DNA of 64,000 bases from Rhizobium sp. BK313 (GCF_014193655.1 NZ_JACHZQ010000003.1:434001-498000); one strand, 5' to 3'. Shown: positions 35,778 through 44,911, counted from the stretch's first letter. The notes: a model not told the origin generated them from the letters alone. Made by a program: numbers and translations.

Positions 35778-35808
35778 CGTTTGTCAAGAATGGCGAGCGA
35801 GTGGAGAC

Positions 35809-36489
35809 ATGGTGCAGGAACCGATTGTGAAACGCAGGCGCAGCAAGGAGGAGGCGGGGACGCCGCGCCGAATCCCGAGCCAGCAGCGCGGCCGCGAGCG
35901 CGTCGAGCGGATATTGTCCGTCGCGATGGAGCTGATTGAAAAAAACGGCAGCGACGCGCTGCGCATGGGCGAGATCGTCGAAAAGGCCGGCGTATCCTTC
36001 GGTTCGCTCTATCAATATTTCCCAGATAAGACCGCGATCATTCGCGTCCTGGCCGAACGCTTCAACGAACAAGGGCGGCAATGCGTGGAAAGCGAACTGG
36101 CTCTCGTGAAAAGCACCGCTGATCTCCCCGGCGCGCTCGGCAGCATCGTCGATGGTTATTACGCGATGTTCCGTGATGAGCCGGTGATGCGGGATATCTG
36201 GCATGCGACGCAGGCGGACAAGCTTCTCCAGGAGATCGATGCCGACGATATGGAATGGCACTCCCAGGCGTTTCTGGCTGTTCTCCATGGTCTGTGGCCG
36301 GAGCGCGATTCCGAAGAACTGGTACGGATCGCACGATTGACCATGCAACTGGTCGCCGCCGCTGTTCGCTACGCGATTTCGATTGAGAAAGATGAGGGCG
36401 ACAGGGCGATTGCCCTGTTCAAGGCAATGCTGCCCGCCGATATCGGCGCTGTTTCAGAGAGGCTGTCGATGCCGCAATCGATGAAATAG
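35809..36489 (+). CDS. TetR-family transcriptional regulator
   Basis: A 226-residue regulator with a basic N terminus and a TetR DNA-binding domain at residues 28-75 (RVERILSVAMELIEKNG, then VSFGSLYQYFPDKTAI). GGAGAC precedes the ATG. The tandem repeats immediately upstream fit its role as repressor of itself and of the divergent NmrA/DUF1772 operon. The ligand is unknown. Confidence 0.88.
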   Translation: MVQEPIVKRRRSKEEAGTPRRIPSQQRGRERVERILSVAMELIEKNGSDALRMGEIVEKAGVSFGSLYQYFPDKTAIIRVLAERFNEQGRQCVESELALVKSTADLPGALGSIVDGYYAMFRDEPVMRDIWHATQADKLLQEIDADDMEWHSQAFLAVLHGLWPERDSEELVRIARLTMQLVAAAVRYAISIEKDEGDRAIALFKAMLPADIGAVSERLSMPQSMK

Positions 36490-36593
36490 CAGCATTGAAA
36501 AACGGGCGCTTACAAATCCCTCCATCCGGCTGGAAACCTCGGCCACTTGCTGCTATTGCCGCAGGAATGTCCTAAGAGCGAAGGAGGCTCCGC

Positions 36594-37295
36594 ATGACCA
36601 CCCAGATGACATTTTCCGATCGCGCCGTGATGGCCGAACTGGTGGCGAAGATGCTTTGGGAGATCAAGGCGGTGCATTTCAGCGCCGACAAGCCCTACAA
36701 ATTCGCCTCCGGCATGGCGAGCCCGGTGTATATCGATTGCCGCAAGCTGATTTCCTACCCGCGCATCCGCTCGACGGTGATGGATTTCGCCGCCAGCATC
36801 GTCATGCGCGATGCCGGTTTCGAGCAGTTCGATTGCATCGCCGGTGGCGAGACGGCGGGCATCCCCTTCGCGGCCTTCCTCGCCGAGCGCCTCGATCTGC
36901 CGATGATCTATGTCCGCAAGCAACCGAAGGGCCACGGCCGCAATGCGCAGATCGAGGGCCATATGCCGGATGGCGCCCGCGTGTTGGTCATCGAGGATCT
37001 GACGACGGCGGGCGGCAGCATGTTCACCTTCATCGACGCCATCCGTGCCGCCGGCGGCATCGTCGACCACGGCATCGCGCTATTTTACTACGGCATCTTC
37101 CCGGAAGCCGAGGAGCGGTTTGCCAACGGCAAGGTTCGGCTGCACCATATCGCCACCTGGCGCGACGTGCTCGCCGTCGCCAAGGCGCAAAAGCTGTTCG
37201 ACGATAAGACGCTTGAGGAAGTCGAAGCTTTCCTTAACGCGCCGCTCGCCTGGTCAGGCTGGAACGGCGGCATTTCGGAACTACCGAAAAAGTGA
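36594..37295 (+). CDS. pyrE: Orotate phosphoribosyltransferase
   Basis: A 233-residue type I phosphoribosyltransferase that adds PRPP to orotate in UMP synthesis. The PRPP-binding motif VLVIEDLTTAGGS lies near residue 130, and RKQPKGHGR near 108 is the flexible catalytic loop. GAAGGAGG precedes the ATG at 36594; a second in-frame ATG four codons on is possible. The gene is about 100 bases downstream of the TetR gene and 77 bases before frk. Confidence 0.95.
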   Translation: MTTQMTFSDRAVMAELVAKMLWEIKAVHFSADKPYKFASGMASPVYIDCRKLISYPRIRSTVMDFAASIVMRDAGFEQFDCIAGGETAGIPFAAFLAERLDLPMIYVRKQPKGHGRNAQIEGHMPDGARVLVIEDLTTAGGSMFTFIDAIRAAGGIVDHGIALFYYGIFPEAEERFANGKVRLHHIATWRDVLAVAKAQKLFDDKTLEEVEAFLNAPLAWSGWNGGISELPKK

Positions 37296-37372
37296 CGCTT
37301 TGCTTTTCTCGCGAATTTATCTAATCGATTGCTAAGTTTGGAAATGAGAGATGCTCTCTCTGGGAGGCCGGA

Positions 37373-38299
37373 ATGATATTGTGCTGTGGCGAAGCTCTGA
37401 TCGACATGCTGCCGCGAGACACCACGCTGGGTGAAAAGGGTTTCGCACCCTATGCCGGCGGCGCGATCTTCAACACCGCCATCGCGCTTGGCCGTCTGGG
37501 CGTGCCCACGGCCTTCTTCACCGGCATCGCCGACGACATGATGGGCGACATCCTGCGCGAGACGCTTTCGGCCGCAAAGGTGGATTACAGCTATTGCGCC
37601 ATCGCTCCTCGCCCAAGCACGATTGCTTTCGTCAAGCTGGTCAACGGCCAGGCGACCTATGCCTTCTACGACGAAGGCTCCGCCGGCCGCATGATCACCG
37701 AGGCCGACCTGCCGACGCTTGGCGATGATTGCGAAGCCCTGCATTTCGGCGCCATCAGCTTGATCCCGAACCCTTGCGGCGAGACCTACGAGGCGCTGAT
37801 GAAGCGCGAACATCAAAGCCGTGTGATCTCGCTCGATCCGAACATCCGCCCCGGCTTCATCAAGGACAAGCCCGCGCATATGGGTCGCATCAGCCGCATG
37901 GCCGCCATGTCCGACATCCTGAAATTCTCCGATGAAGACCTGGAATGGTTCGGTATTGCCGGAAACCACGACGAACTCGCCGCCCACTGGCTCAACCAGG
38001 GCGCCAAGCTGGTCGTGATCACCAAGGGTGCCGAAGGCGCGACGGGTTACACGAAGTCGTTGAAGGTCACAGTCCCTAGCGAACGGGTCACGGTCGTCGA
38101 CACCGTGGGGGCAGGGGACACGTTTGACGCCGGCATCCTGGCATCGCTGAAAATGAACGATCTGCTGACCAAGGCGCAGGTCGCCAGCCTCGACGAAAAG
38201 GCGCTGCGGGACGCACTGGCGCTCGGCGCCAAGGCCGCCGCCGTGACGGTTTCCCGCGCTGGCGCCAACCCGCCTTGGGCGCATGAGATTGGACTTTAA
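37373..38299 (+). CDS. frk: Fructokinase, PfkB family
   Basis: A 308-residue ribokinase-like enzyme. The N-terminal GGAIFNTAIALGRLG motif binds sugar, and the C-terminal DTVGAGDTFDAGIL contains the anion hole and the catalytic Asp. It should phosphorylate fructose imported by FrcBCA to fructose-6-phosphate, which Pgi, encoded next, converts to glucose-6-phosphate. CTGGGAGGC is the ribosome binding site. A bidirectional terminator separates it from pgi. Confidence 0.92.
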   Translation: MILCCGEALIDMLPRDTTLGEKGFAPYAGGAIFNTAIALGRLGVPTAFFTGIADDMMGDILRETLSAAKVDYSYCAIAPRPSTIAFVKLVNGQATYAFYDEGSAGRMITEADLPTLGDDCEALHFGAISLIPNPCGETYEALMKREHQSRVISLDPNIRPGFIKDKPAHMGRISRMAAMSDILKFSDEDLEWFGIAGNHDELAAHWLNQGAKLVVITKGAEGATGYTKSLKVTVPSERVTVVDTVGAGDTFDAGILASLKMNDLLTKAQVASLDEKALRDALALGAKAAAVTVSRAGANPPWAHEIGL

Positions 38300-38364
38300 G
38301 AAATTCTCGATCCCGCTCTTGGCGGGCGAGATAACCCGGCGTTTGACGGGTCAAATTCCATCAC

Positions 38365-38408
38365 AAAAAAGCCCCGCCTGATGCAACAGACGGGGCTCTT
38401 TTATTTTT
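38365..38408. terminator. Bidirectional terminator between frk and pgi
   Basis: AGCCCCG at 38370-38376 and CGGGGCT at 38391-38397 form the base of a hairpin that continues with CTG/CAG; A6 precedes it and a T-rich tract follows, so it can end transcripts from both convergent genes. Confidence 0.85.
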
Positions 38409-38420
38409 GGTCAATGAGAC

Positions 38421-40046
38421 TTACTTCGCGCGGCTTGCCAGTGCAGCCACCAGGCCCTGCGTCGAAGAATCGTGGCCGGCAGCACTTTCCTTGCCTTCGA
38501 TGACCGGCAGCAGGCCCGTTGCCAGTTCCTTGCCGAGCTCGACGCCCCACTGGTCGAAGGAATTGATGCGGAAGAGTACACCCTCGACGAAGACGCGATG
38601 TTCATAAAGCGCGATCAGGCGGCCGAGTGCGTAAGGCGTCAGCTTGTCGTAGACAAAGGTGATCGACGGACGGTTGCCGGTGAAGACGCGGTGCGGCGCG
38701 ATGAAATCGGCCTTCTTGTCGTCCATGCCCTTGGCGGTGAGTTGGGCCTTGGCTTCCGCGAAGGTGCGGCCCTTCATCAGGGCTTCGGACTGTGCCACGC
38801 AGTTGGCCATCAACAACTGGTGCTGGTGTCGCAGGTCAGGCTCGAAGGCATTGGCGGCGATCATGAATTCGGCCGGGATGACGCTCGTGCCCTGGTGGAT
38901 GAGCTGGTAGAAGGCATGCTGGCCGTTGGTGCCGGGTTCGCCCCAGACGACCGGGCCGGAATTACCCTCGACCGGCGTGCCGTCGATGGTGACGCCCTTG
39001 CCGTTCGATTCCATGTCGAGCTGCTGCAGATAGGCCGGGAAGCGCGACAGGCGCTGGTCATAGGGCAGGATGGCGCGGGTCGCGTAACCCAGGACGTTGC
39101 GATGATAGAAGCCGATGAGGCCGAGCAGCATCGGCAGGTTTTCTTTGAACGGCGCCTTACGGAAATGGTTGTCCATCGCATGCGCACCGTCGAGGAACTT
39201 GCCGAAATTCTCCGGGCCAACGGCAATCATCAGCGGCAGGCCGATGGCCGACCAGATCGAGTAGCGGCCGCCAACCCAATCCCAAAAGCCGAAGACGCGC
39301 TCGCTGTCGATGCCGAAGGCGGCGACCTTGTCGAGCGCCGTCGAAACGGCGGCGAAATGATGCTGAACGGCAGCTTCGCCGAGCGCCTTGGCGACGAAGT
39401 TGCGCGCCGTCTGGGCGTTCGTCATCGTCTCGATGGTGGTGAAGGTCTTCGACGCGATGATGAACAGCGTCGTTTCCGGGGACACGAGCTTCAGGATATC
39501 GGCGATATGGGCGCCGTCGATGTTGGAGACGAAATGCGCGCGCGGGCCGTCATGGAAAGGTGCGAGCGCCAGCGTCGCCATGACCGGGCCGAGATCGGAG
39601 CCGCCGATGCCGATATTGATGACGTCGGTGATCGCCTTGCCGGTCGCACCCTTCAGCGCGCCCGAGCGAATGCCGTCCGCGAACTTGCCCATGGCGGCGA
39701 GAACGCCGTTGACGTCGGGCATGACATCCTTGCCGTCGACGAGGACGGGCGTGTTGGAACGGTTGCGCAGCGCGGTGTGCAGAACGGCGCGATTTTCGGT
39801 GAAGTTGATGGCAACGCCCGAGAACATCTCGTCGCGCTTGGCTGCGACGCCGCCTTCGGTTGCGAGCTTCTCGAGAAGTGCGAAGATCTCGTCGTTCACC
39901 GCGGTCTTGGAATAGTCCATCAGCAGATCGTCGAGCGAAGCGTTGAAGCGTGAGAAACGTTTGGAGTCGGCGGCGAAGGCGGCACGGATATCGGTGGCCT
40001 TGGTGGCCGCTGCGGTGCTCTTCAGTTGTTCGACGAGGGCGTTCAT
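38421..40046 (-). CDS. pgi: Glucose-6-phosphate isomerase
   Basis: A 541-residue enzyme, the usual length for bacterial Pgi. The phosphate-binding GIGGSDLGP lies near residue 150; the signature FGFWDWVGGRYSIWS near 275, the catalytic Glu region, and HQGTSVIPAEFM further on are all present. It interconverts glucose-6-phosphate and fructose-6-phosphate. AAGGAG is six bases upstream of the ATG. It is convergent with frk. Confidence 0.96.
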   Translation of the reverse strand: MNALVEQLKSTAAATKATDIRAAFAADSKRFSRFNASLDDLLMDYSKTAVNDEIFALLEKLATEGGVAAKRDEMFSGVAINFTENRAVLHTALRNRSNTPVLVDGKDVMPDVNGVLAAMGKFADGIRSGALKGATGKAITDVINIGIGGSDLGPVMATLALAPFHDGPRAHFVSNIDGAHIADILKLVSPETTLFIIASKTFTTIETMTNAQTARNFVAKALGEAAVQHHFAAVSTALDKVAAFGIDSERVFGFWDWVGGRYSIWSAIGLPLMIAVGPENFGKFLDGAHAMDNHFRKAPFKENLPMLLGLIGFYHRNVLGYATRAILPYDQRLSRFPAYLQQLDMESNGKGVTIDGTPVEGNSGPVVWGEPGTNGQHAFYQLIHQGTSVIPAEFMIAANAFEPDLRHQHQLLMANCVAQSEALMKGRTFAEAKAQLTAKGMDDKKADFIAPHRVFTGNRPSITFVYDKLTPYALGRLIALYEHRVFVEGVLFRINSFDQWGVELGKELATGLLPVIEGKESAAGHDSSTQGLVAALASRAK

Positions 40047-40164
40047 TGGGGGCTCCTTGCGGTTCGCGCCGCTGGCCGTCTGATAAGGTCAGGGCACTCT
40101 GAGTTGGTCGCGGAAACTATTCGCTTTGTAAGGGGTAAATCAAGTTCGCGCACCGGTAAAAGCG

Positions 40165-40198
40165 AAAAAAGCCGCCCGCGCTGAAAGGCGGGCGGCTT
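40165..40198 (-). terminator. Rho-independent terminator of fadD
   Basis: AAGCCGCCCGC at 40169-40179 pairs perfectly with GCGGGCGGCTT at 40188-40198; the A-rich run on the plus strand before it gives a T tract on the minus strand, so it terminates the gene ending at 40220. Confidence 0.88.
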
Positions 40199-40219
40199 TC
40201 CGAATGACATAGAATTATG

Positions 40220-41917
40220 TCAGCTACGCAATTCCTTTCGCAGGATCTTGCCGACATTTGACTTCGGTAGTTCACTGCGGAATTCGATGAAGCGTGGCCG
40301 CTTGTAATTGGTGAGGTTTGCGGTGCAATGCGCCTTGACGTCCGCCTCGGTCAGAGCCTGGTCCTTCTTGACGATGAAAAGCTTGACGGCCTCGCCCGAA
40401 TGCTGGTCCGGCACGCCGATTGCCGCAGCTTCCAGAATACCAGGATGCATGGCTGCGACTTCCTCGATCTCATTCGGATAGACGTTGAAGCCGGAGACTA
40501 GGATCATGTCCTTCTTGCGGTCGACGATCTTGGTGTAGCCGCGCTCGTTCATGAAGCCCATGTCGCCGGTTCGGAAGAAGCCGTCCGCCGTCATCACCTT
40601 CGCGGTTTCGGCCGGTTGCCTCCAATAGCCGGCCATGACCTGCGGCCCGCGAATGCAGATTTCGCCCACCTCGCCGAGCGGCAGCGAGGTACCCGCCTCG
40701 TCGCGAATATCGAAATCGGTACCCGTGATCGGCAGACCGATCGTGCCGGTGAAGTCGGGGCTGTCGAAGCGGTTGGCACTTGCGACCGGCGAGGTCTCGG
40801 AAAGGCCGTAACCTTCGGTGATCCACGAGCCTGTCATCTTCTGCCAGCGCTCGGCGACCGGCCGCTGCACGGCCATGCCGCCGGCAAGCGTTGCAGTGTT
40901 GGAAAGGTCGAGCTTGGTGAAATCGGGGTTGTTCATCAGCGCATTGAACAGCGTGTTGAGGCCGGGGAACATGTCAAACTTGTATTTGCCGAGCTCCTTG
41001 ATGAAGGCCGGTATGTCGCGCGGGTTGGCAATCAGCACATTATGTCCGCCGAGCGACATGCCCATCAGCGAATTCACCGTAAGCGCGAAGATGTGATAGA
41101 GCGGCAAGGCGCAAACGAAGGTCAGTTGCTCGGGGCGCGGCTTGTTGATGTAGCCGGCAGCCAGCCACAGCAGCAACTGCGACTGATTGGCGAGGAGGTT
41201 GGCATGGGTCAAGATCGCGCCCTTGGCGACGCCGGTCGTGCCGCCGGTATATTGCAGGAAGGCGATATCGCTGCCGGTAAGACCGACCGGCTTTAGCGGC
41301 AGCCGCGCCCCTTCGGAAAGTACCGCCATGAAACTGCGATGACCGGGGATGGACCAGGCCGGCACCAGCTTCTTCACCTTGCGGACAATGAAATTGACGA
41401 TGTGGCCCTTCAGCCCAAGCATGTCGCCGAGCGAGGTGACGATGACGTGGCGCACATCGGTATGTGCCAGCACCTGTTCGACCGTATGTGCGAAATTTTC
41501 CAGCACGAAAATCGCTCGCGCGCCGCAATCGCGCAATTGGTGCTCGAGTTCGCGCGGCGTGTAGAGCGGGTTGACATTGACGACGACGAAGCCGGCACGG
41601 AGGATGCCGTAGACGGCGATCGGGTTCTGCAAGACATTCGGCATCATCACGGCGACGCGGTCGCCCTTTTGCAGGCCGAGGCTCTGCAACCAGGCGCCGA
41701 TCTTGCGCGTCTGTGTGTCGAGATCGCGATAGGTGATCGACTTGCCCATGCTGGTGAAAGCGAGCCGGTTCGCATAGCGCGTGCAGCTTTCCTCCAGCAA
41801 TTCGGCAAGCGACGCGTGCTCCAGCGGCGGCAATTCGGCCGGCACGCTGTCCGGGTAGGAGGCGAGCCAGATCTTGTTGACTGACGATCCGTCCGAAGGA
41901 GCGGAAACTGAATTCAT
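40220..41917 (-). CDS. fadD: Long-chain fatty acid-CoA ligase
   Basis: A 565-residue adenylate-forming enzyme. The AMP-binding motif YTGGTTGVAKGA is near residue 215, EGYGLSETSP near 362, and the C-terminal FFRTGDMGFMNERGY and DRKKDMILVSGFNVYPNEIE complete the acyl-CoA synthetase signatures. It activates exogenous and released fatty acids with ATP and CoA. AAGGAGGAAGTACGC is the ribosome binding site. A perfect palindrome TTGACGTAAACGTCAA lies upstream at 42076-42091 and is partly repeated before the nitronate monooxygenase gene. Confidence 0.93.
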   Translation of the reverse strand: MNSVSAPSDGSSVNKIWLASYPDSVPAELPPLEHASLAELLEESCTRYANRLAFTSMGKSITYRDLDTQTRKIGAWLQSLGLQKGDRVAVMMPNVLQNPIAVYGILRAGFVVVNVNPLYTPRELEHQLRDCGARAIFVLENFAHTVEQVLAHTDVRHVIVTSLGDMLGLKGHIVNFIVRKVKKLVPAWSIPGHRSFMAVLSEGARLPLKPVGLTGSDIAFLQYTGGTTGVAKGAILTHANLLANQSQLLLWLAAGYINKPRPEQLTFVCALPLYHIFALTVNSLMGMSLGGHNVLIANPRDIPAFIKELGKYKFDMFPGLNTLFNALMNNPDFTKLDLSNTATLAGGMAVQRPVAERWQKMTGSWITEGYGLSETSPVASANRFDSPDFTGTIGLPITGTDFDIRDEAGTSLPLGEVGEICIRGPQVMAGYWRQPAETAKVMTADGFFRTGDMGFMNERGYTKIVDRKKDMILVSGFNVYPNEIEEVAAMHPGILEAAAIGVPDQHSGEAVKLFIVKKDQALTEADVKAHCTANLTNYKRPRFIEFRSELPKSNVGKILRKELRS

Positions 41918-42075
41918 GCGTACTTCCTCCTTGACGCATCATCACGCCCCACCTTCGGCGAGCCGCGGTTTTGTAGCGTGGCACTGCTCGGCTGAAAAGT
42001 CTCCCGCTTTTCACATCACAGTCATCGTTGCCCTCACCTAAAGACTTATAGCAACACCGAAAGCTATACTAACTT

Positions 42076-42091
42076 TGACGTAAACGTCAAT
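42076..42091. promoter_or_regulatory. Palindromic operator upstream of fadD
   Basis: TTGACGTAAACGTCAA is a 7+2+7 inverted repeat 159 bases upstream of the fadD start. A 14 of 16 match lies at 52515-52530. Its form resembles operators of acyl-CoA-responsive regulators reported in proteobacteria, but the cognate protein is not in the window. Confidence 0.7.
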
Positions 42092-42137
42092 AATCCAAGG
42101 GCGTTAACCATTTTTTAATAACTTTGAAAAAAGTACT

Positions 42138-42162
42138 GGAACTTTTTCCATGACGGCGCGTT
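42138..42162 (+). promoter_or_regulatory. EcfG (RpoE2)-type general stress promoter of the PRC-barrel gene
   Basis: GGAAC at 42138-42142, a 16-base spacer, and CGTT at 42159-42162 match the alphaproteobacterial EcfG consensus exactly. Transcription would start near 42170, leaving a leader of about 100 bases with several hairpins. Confidence 0.8.
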
Positions 42163-42273
42163 AATGGGCCCGTGGGTGAGAACCCATCGGAGCATCGTGC
42201 CGCCCGTGTAAGCACTAGGCGGATCGGACGCTCCAGAATTTTATGTGAAGCGTATCCAAAAGGAGGTGCGCAC

Positions 42274-42669
42274 ATGCATAAAGAGAGTGCCGAGACGATC
42301 AGCCGCGATCTCTATGTCAAGGACATGTCGATGCTGGTTGCCTGCGATCGGGTCGAGGGGTCGAAGGTCTTTGGGTCTGACGGCAAGCAGATTGGTCATA
42401 TCGAGCGCCTGATGCTGGAAAAAAGCGATGGACGCATCGCTTTCATCATCCTGAGCTTCGGCGGCTTTTTCGGCATCGGGCAGGATCACTACCGACTGCC
42501 CTGGGAGAAGCTGCGCTATGATGCCCGCATCGATGGCTACTGCGTCAACATGACCAAGAACGACATCGAAAAAGCTCGTCGTTTCGCCAGCAAGGACGAT
42601 ACCCTCGTCCACAAGGACCATGGCCATAAGAGCCACGACTATTTCGGCGTGCCGCCCTACTGGATGTAG
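42274..42669 (+). CDS. PRC-barrel domain protein
   Basis: A 131-residue soluble protein. The PRC-barrel fold is indicated by VEGSKVFGSDGKQIGHIERLM near residues 30-50, RIAFIILSFGGFFGIGQDHYRLPW, and the terminal strand; the C terminus is rich in His and aromatic residues. AAGGAGGTGCGCAC precedes the ATG. PRC-barrel proteins are common members of the general stress regulon in rhizobia, and an EcfG-type promoter is present upstream. The molecular function is unknown. Confidence 0.88.
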   Translation: MHKESAETISRDLYVKDMSMLVACDRVEGSKVFGSDGKQIGHIERLMLEKSDGRIAFIILSFGGFFGIGQDHYRLPWEKLRYDARIDGYCVNMTKNDIEKARRFASKDDTLVHKDHGHKSHDYFGVPPYWM

Positions 42670-42715
42670 GCACACAATAGTCAAGCAGACGGCGGGACTG
42701 CGGTTTGCGTAGCTT

Positions 42716-43111
42716 TTATTGAAACCGTCCATTCCTTTGCATCACCTCGATCTTGTAACCATCGGGATCGGTGACAAAGAAGAAGAGTGCGAAAAGTTTT
42801 CCATCGCGATTGAGTTCAACGATACCGCCGGGGTTCAGGCCAAGCCCGGTTAGGCGCTCGTGCACGTCCCGAAGTTCGTCGACTGAAACAGCTAAGTGGC
42901 CATAACCTTCCCCGAGCGCATAAGGCTCGGTGCGGCCCTGGTTGATGGTCAATTCCAGTTCGAACCCGGTCTCGGGATTACTGAGATAGATCAGCGTAAA
43001 GGTCGGGAAGTCGACGCGGTCAGCGACTGTGAGCCCGAAAGCCTTGCCATAAAAATCGATCGAGCGTGCTTCATCGAGGACGCGGATCATCGAGTGGATC
43101 ATTTTCGCCAT
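42716..43111 (-). CDS. gloA: Lactoylglutathione lyase (glyoxalase I) family protein
   Basis: A 131-residue vicinal-oxygen-chelate protein. The first segment begins MIHSMIRVLDEARSIDFYGKAFGL, and the metal-ligand positions are seen as His in MIHSMIR, Glu in ELELT, His in YGHLAVSV and Glu in YKIEVMQR. This fits glyoxalase I, which converts the methylglyoxal-glutathione hemithioacetal to lactoylglutathione. GGGAGGTGTGT precedes ATG 43111. It is convergent with the PRC-barrel gene. Confidence 0.88.
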   Translation of the reverse strand: MAKMIHSMIRVLDEARSIDFYGKAFGLTVADRVDFPTFTLIYLSNPETGFELELTINQGRTEPYALGEGYGHLAVSVDELRDVHERLTGLGLNPGGIVELNRDGKLFALFFFVTDPDGYKIEVMQRNGRFQ

Positions 43112-43151
43112 ACACACCTCCCTGTCGCCAAGCGTGGCTAAAATGCTTAAA

Positions 43152-43196
43152 GCACGATCCTTAAAAGGGCGAAGCGGTTTTTGGGCAAGATCGTGC
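43152..43196. repeat. Rhizobial palindromic intergenic repeat, copy B
   Basis: GCACGATC at 43152-43159 and GATCGTGC at 43189-43196 surround GAAGCGGTTTTTGG. It resembles copies A and C and lies just downstream of the osmoprotectant permease gene on the minus strand. Confidence 0.7.
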
Positions 43197-43217
43197 CTGG
43201 AAGCTGTCAGCGCAAAA

Positions 43218-43967
43218 TCAGTGCGGCTGCAAGCCGATTTTGCGGGTGACGGTGGTTTCGATCAGTTCCATGCCGTCGTAGATCAGCACCGCCATCAAGC
43301 CGACGATCAAGCCGCCCTGCAGGATGAAAGCAGTATTGTCGTTGATGAGGCCGGCGATGATGACTTCGCCGAGCCCCTTTGCCGCAACGGTCGAGCCGAT
43401 CGTCGCCGTGCCGATATTGATGACGGTGGCGATCTTCAATCCTTCAAGGATCAACGGCAGAGCGAGCGGCAACTCAACTCGAAATAGCCGCTGCCGGCCA
43501 TTCATGCCCATGCCGTCGGCGGCATCGAGCACGGAGGCGGGCACCTGCTGCAGGCCGGCGACGGTATTCTCGAAGATCGGCAGCAGCGCGTAGAGGAAAA
43601 GCGCAATCAGCGTCGGCACTGCGCCGAAACCGGTTGTGGAGATGGCAAGCGCCAGTACCGCAACCGGGGGAAAGGTCTGGCCGGCATTGGCGATCGCCCG
43701 CGACAGCGGCAGGAAATCGGCGCCGCTCTTGCGGGTGACGAAAATGCCGCCGAGCACGGCGAGTATGCCGCTGGCCGCGATCGAGACGAGGATCAGCTCC
43801 ATATGGCTGATGGCGAGACCTACTAGGCTGTTTTGCGTATAGATCGGCGATGCTCCGAACTTGGTGAGCGGTGCCAGGATCGGTATCAACCATTCCGGCC
43901 GGAACAGCAGCACCAGGAGCAGCGCCAACGCCAGCAAACGAAAGAGATTGGCGGTTAGAAACTTCAT
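43218..43967 (-). CDS. Osmoprotectant (glycine betaine/choline) ABC transporter permease
   Basis: A 249-residue permease with about six membrane segments; the EAA loop reads DAADGMGMNGRQRLFRVELPLALP, typical of the OpuCB/YehW/OsmW family. The start MKFLTANLF at 43967 overlaps the ATPase gene by four bases. It is the last gene of the set in the minus direction. With the other permease, the ATPase and the binding protein it forms a complete importer for betaine-like solutes. Confidence 0.87.
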   Translation of the reverse strand: MKFLTANLFRLLALALLLVLLFRPEWLIPILAPLTKFGASPIYTQNSLVGLAISHMELILVSIAASGILAVLGGIFVTRKSGADFLPLSRAIANAGQTFPPVAVLALAISTTGFGAVPTLIALFLYALLPIFENTVAGLQQVPASVLDAADGMGMNGRQRLFRVELPLALPLILEGLKIATVINIGTATIGSTVAAKGLGEVIIAGLINDNTAFILQGGLIVGLMAVLIYDGMELIETTVTRKIGLQPH

Positions 43968-44911
43968 GCTTTGCGGCCCAGCTCGATCAAGTGCCGCATG
44001 GAGATCGAGCCGACCGGCACCTTGCTGTCGTCTTCGACGGCCGCCTCGTCGGCACCCTGCCATATCATCTCGGCCAGCGCATCGCGCAGATTGAGCGTCT
44101 GCGGCAGGCTATAGCCGAGGCCGGGTCGCAGCGGTTGCATGCTCTCCTTCAGCGGCAGCAGCGACATCAGCTTCAGCGCCCGGTCTGAGGTGCCCGTCAG
44201 TTGCTGAACGAAGGGATCGGCCGGCTCGGTCAGGATCTTCCCCGGTTCCGAACATTGCAGCAGCTTGCCTTCGCTCATGACGGCGATCTTGTCGCCAAGA
44301 TGGAAGGCTTCGTCCATGTCGTGGGTGACGAGGATGATGGTCGTGCCGAACTGTTTCTGGATCGCTAGCAGATCGTCCTGCGCCTTGCCGCGGATCACGG
44401 GATCGAGGGCGCCGAAGGGTTCGTCCATCAGCAGCACTTCCGGCTCGGCCGCGAGCGCCCGCGCCACGCCGACACGCTGTTGCTGGCCGCCGGAGAGTTG
44501 GCTCGGATATTTCGCAGCGAAGGTGCCGGGATCGAGATGAAAGAGATCGAGCAGTTCCTCGACGCGCCGGTCGGTGCGCGCCTTGTCCCAGCCGAGCAGT
44601 TGCGGCACCGTTGCGATGTTCTGCGCCACGGTGCGGTGCGGAAACAGGCCATGGCCCTGGATGGCATAGCCGATGCCGCGACGAAGCTCGGTCGCCGGCA
44701 AGCTCATGACATCCTGGCCATTGACTGAAATCTGGCCGGCGGAGATCGGTACGAGCCGGTTGATCATGCGCATCAGCGTCGACTTGCCGGAGCCGGAGGT
44801 CCCGACGATGACGGTGATGGTGCCCTTTTCCATGCTCATGCTTACATTGTCGACCACGGTGGCGTTGCCGTAGCGCTTGGTTACGCCCTTCAGCTCGATC
44901 ATGGTGGTCAT
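43964..44911 (-). CDS. Osmoprotectant ABC transporter ATPase (OpuCA/OsmV-like)
   Basis: A 315-residue ATPase with Walker A GTSGSGKST near residue 37, the glycine-betaine-type GYAIQGHGLFPHRTV, signature LSGGQQQRVGVARAL and Walker B LLMDEPFGALD. The C-terminal extension of about 75 residues is short and shows no clear paired CBS domains. It overlaps genes on both sides (ATGA), so all three are translationally coupled. Confidence 0.9.
   Translation of the reverse strand: MTTMIELKGVTKRYGNATVVDNVSMSMEKGTITVIVGTSGSGKSTLMRMINRLVPISAGQISVNGQDVMSLPATELRRGIGYAIQGHGLFPHRTVAQNIATVPQLLGWDKARTDRRVEELLDLFHLDPGTFAAKYPSQLSGGQQQRVGVARALAAEPEVLLMDEPFGALDPVIRGKAQDDLLAIQKQFGTTIILVTHDMDEAFHLGDKIAVMSEGKLLQCSEPGKILTEPADPFVQQLTGTSDRALKLMSLLPLKESMQPLRPGLGYSLPQTLNLRDALAEMIWQGADEAAVEDDSKVPVGSISMRHLIELGRKA

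Noticed and set aside
38472..39953. A 493-codon open frame on the plus strand opposite pgi
   Set aside because: It is rich in Arg, Glu and Gly without motifs, whereas pgi on the other strand has every family signature.
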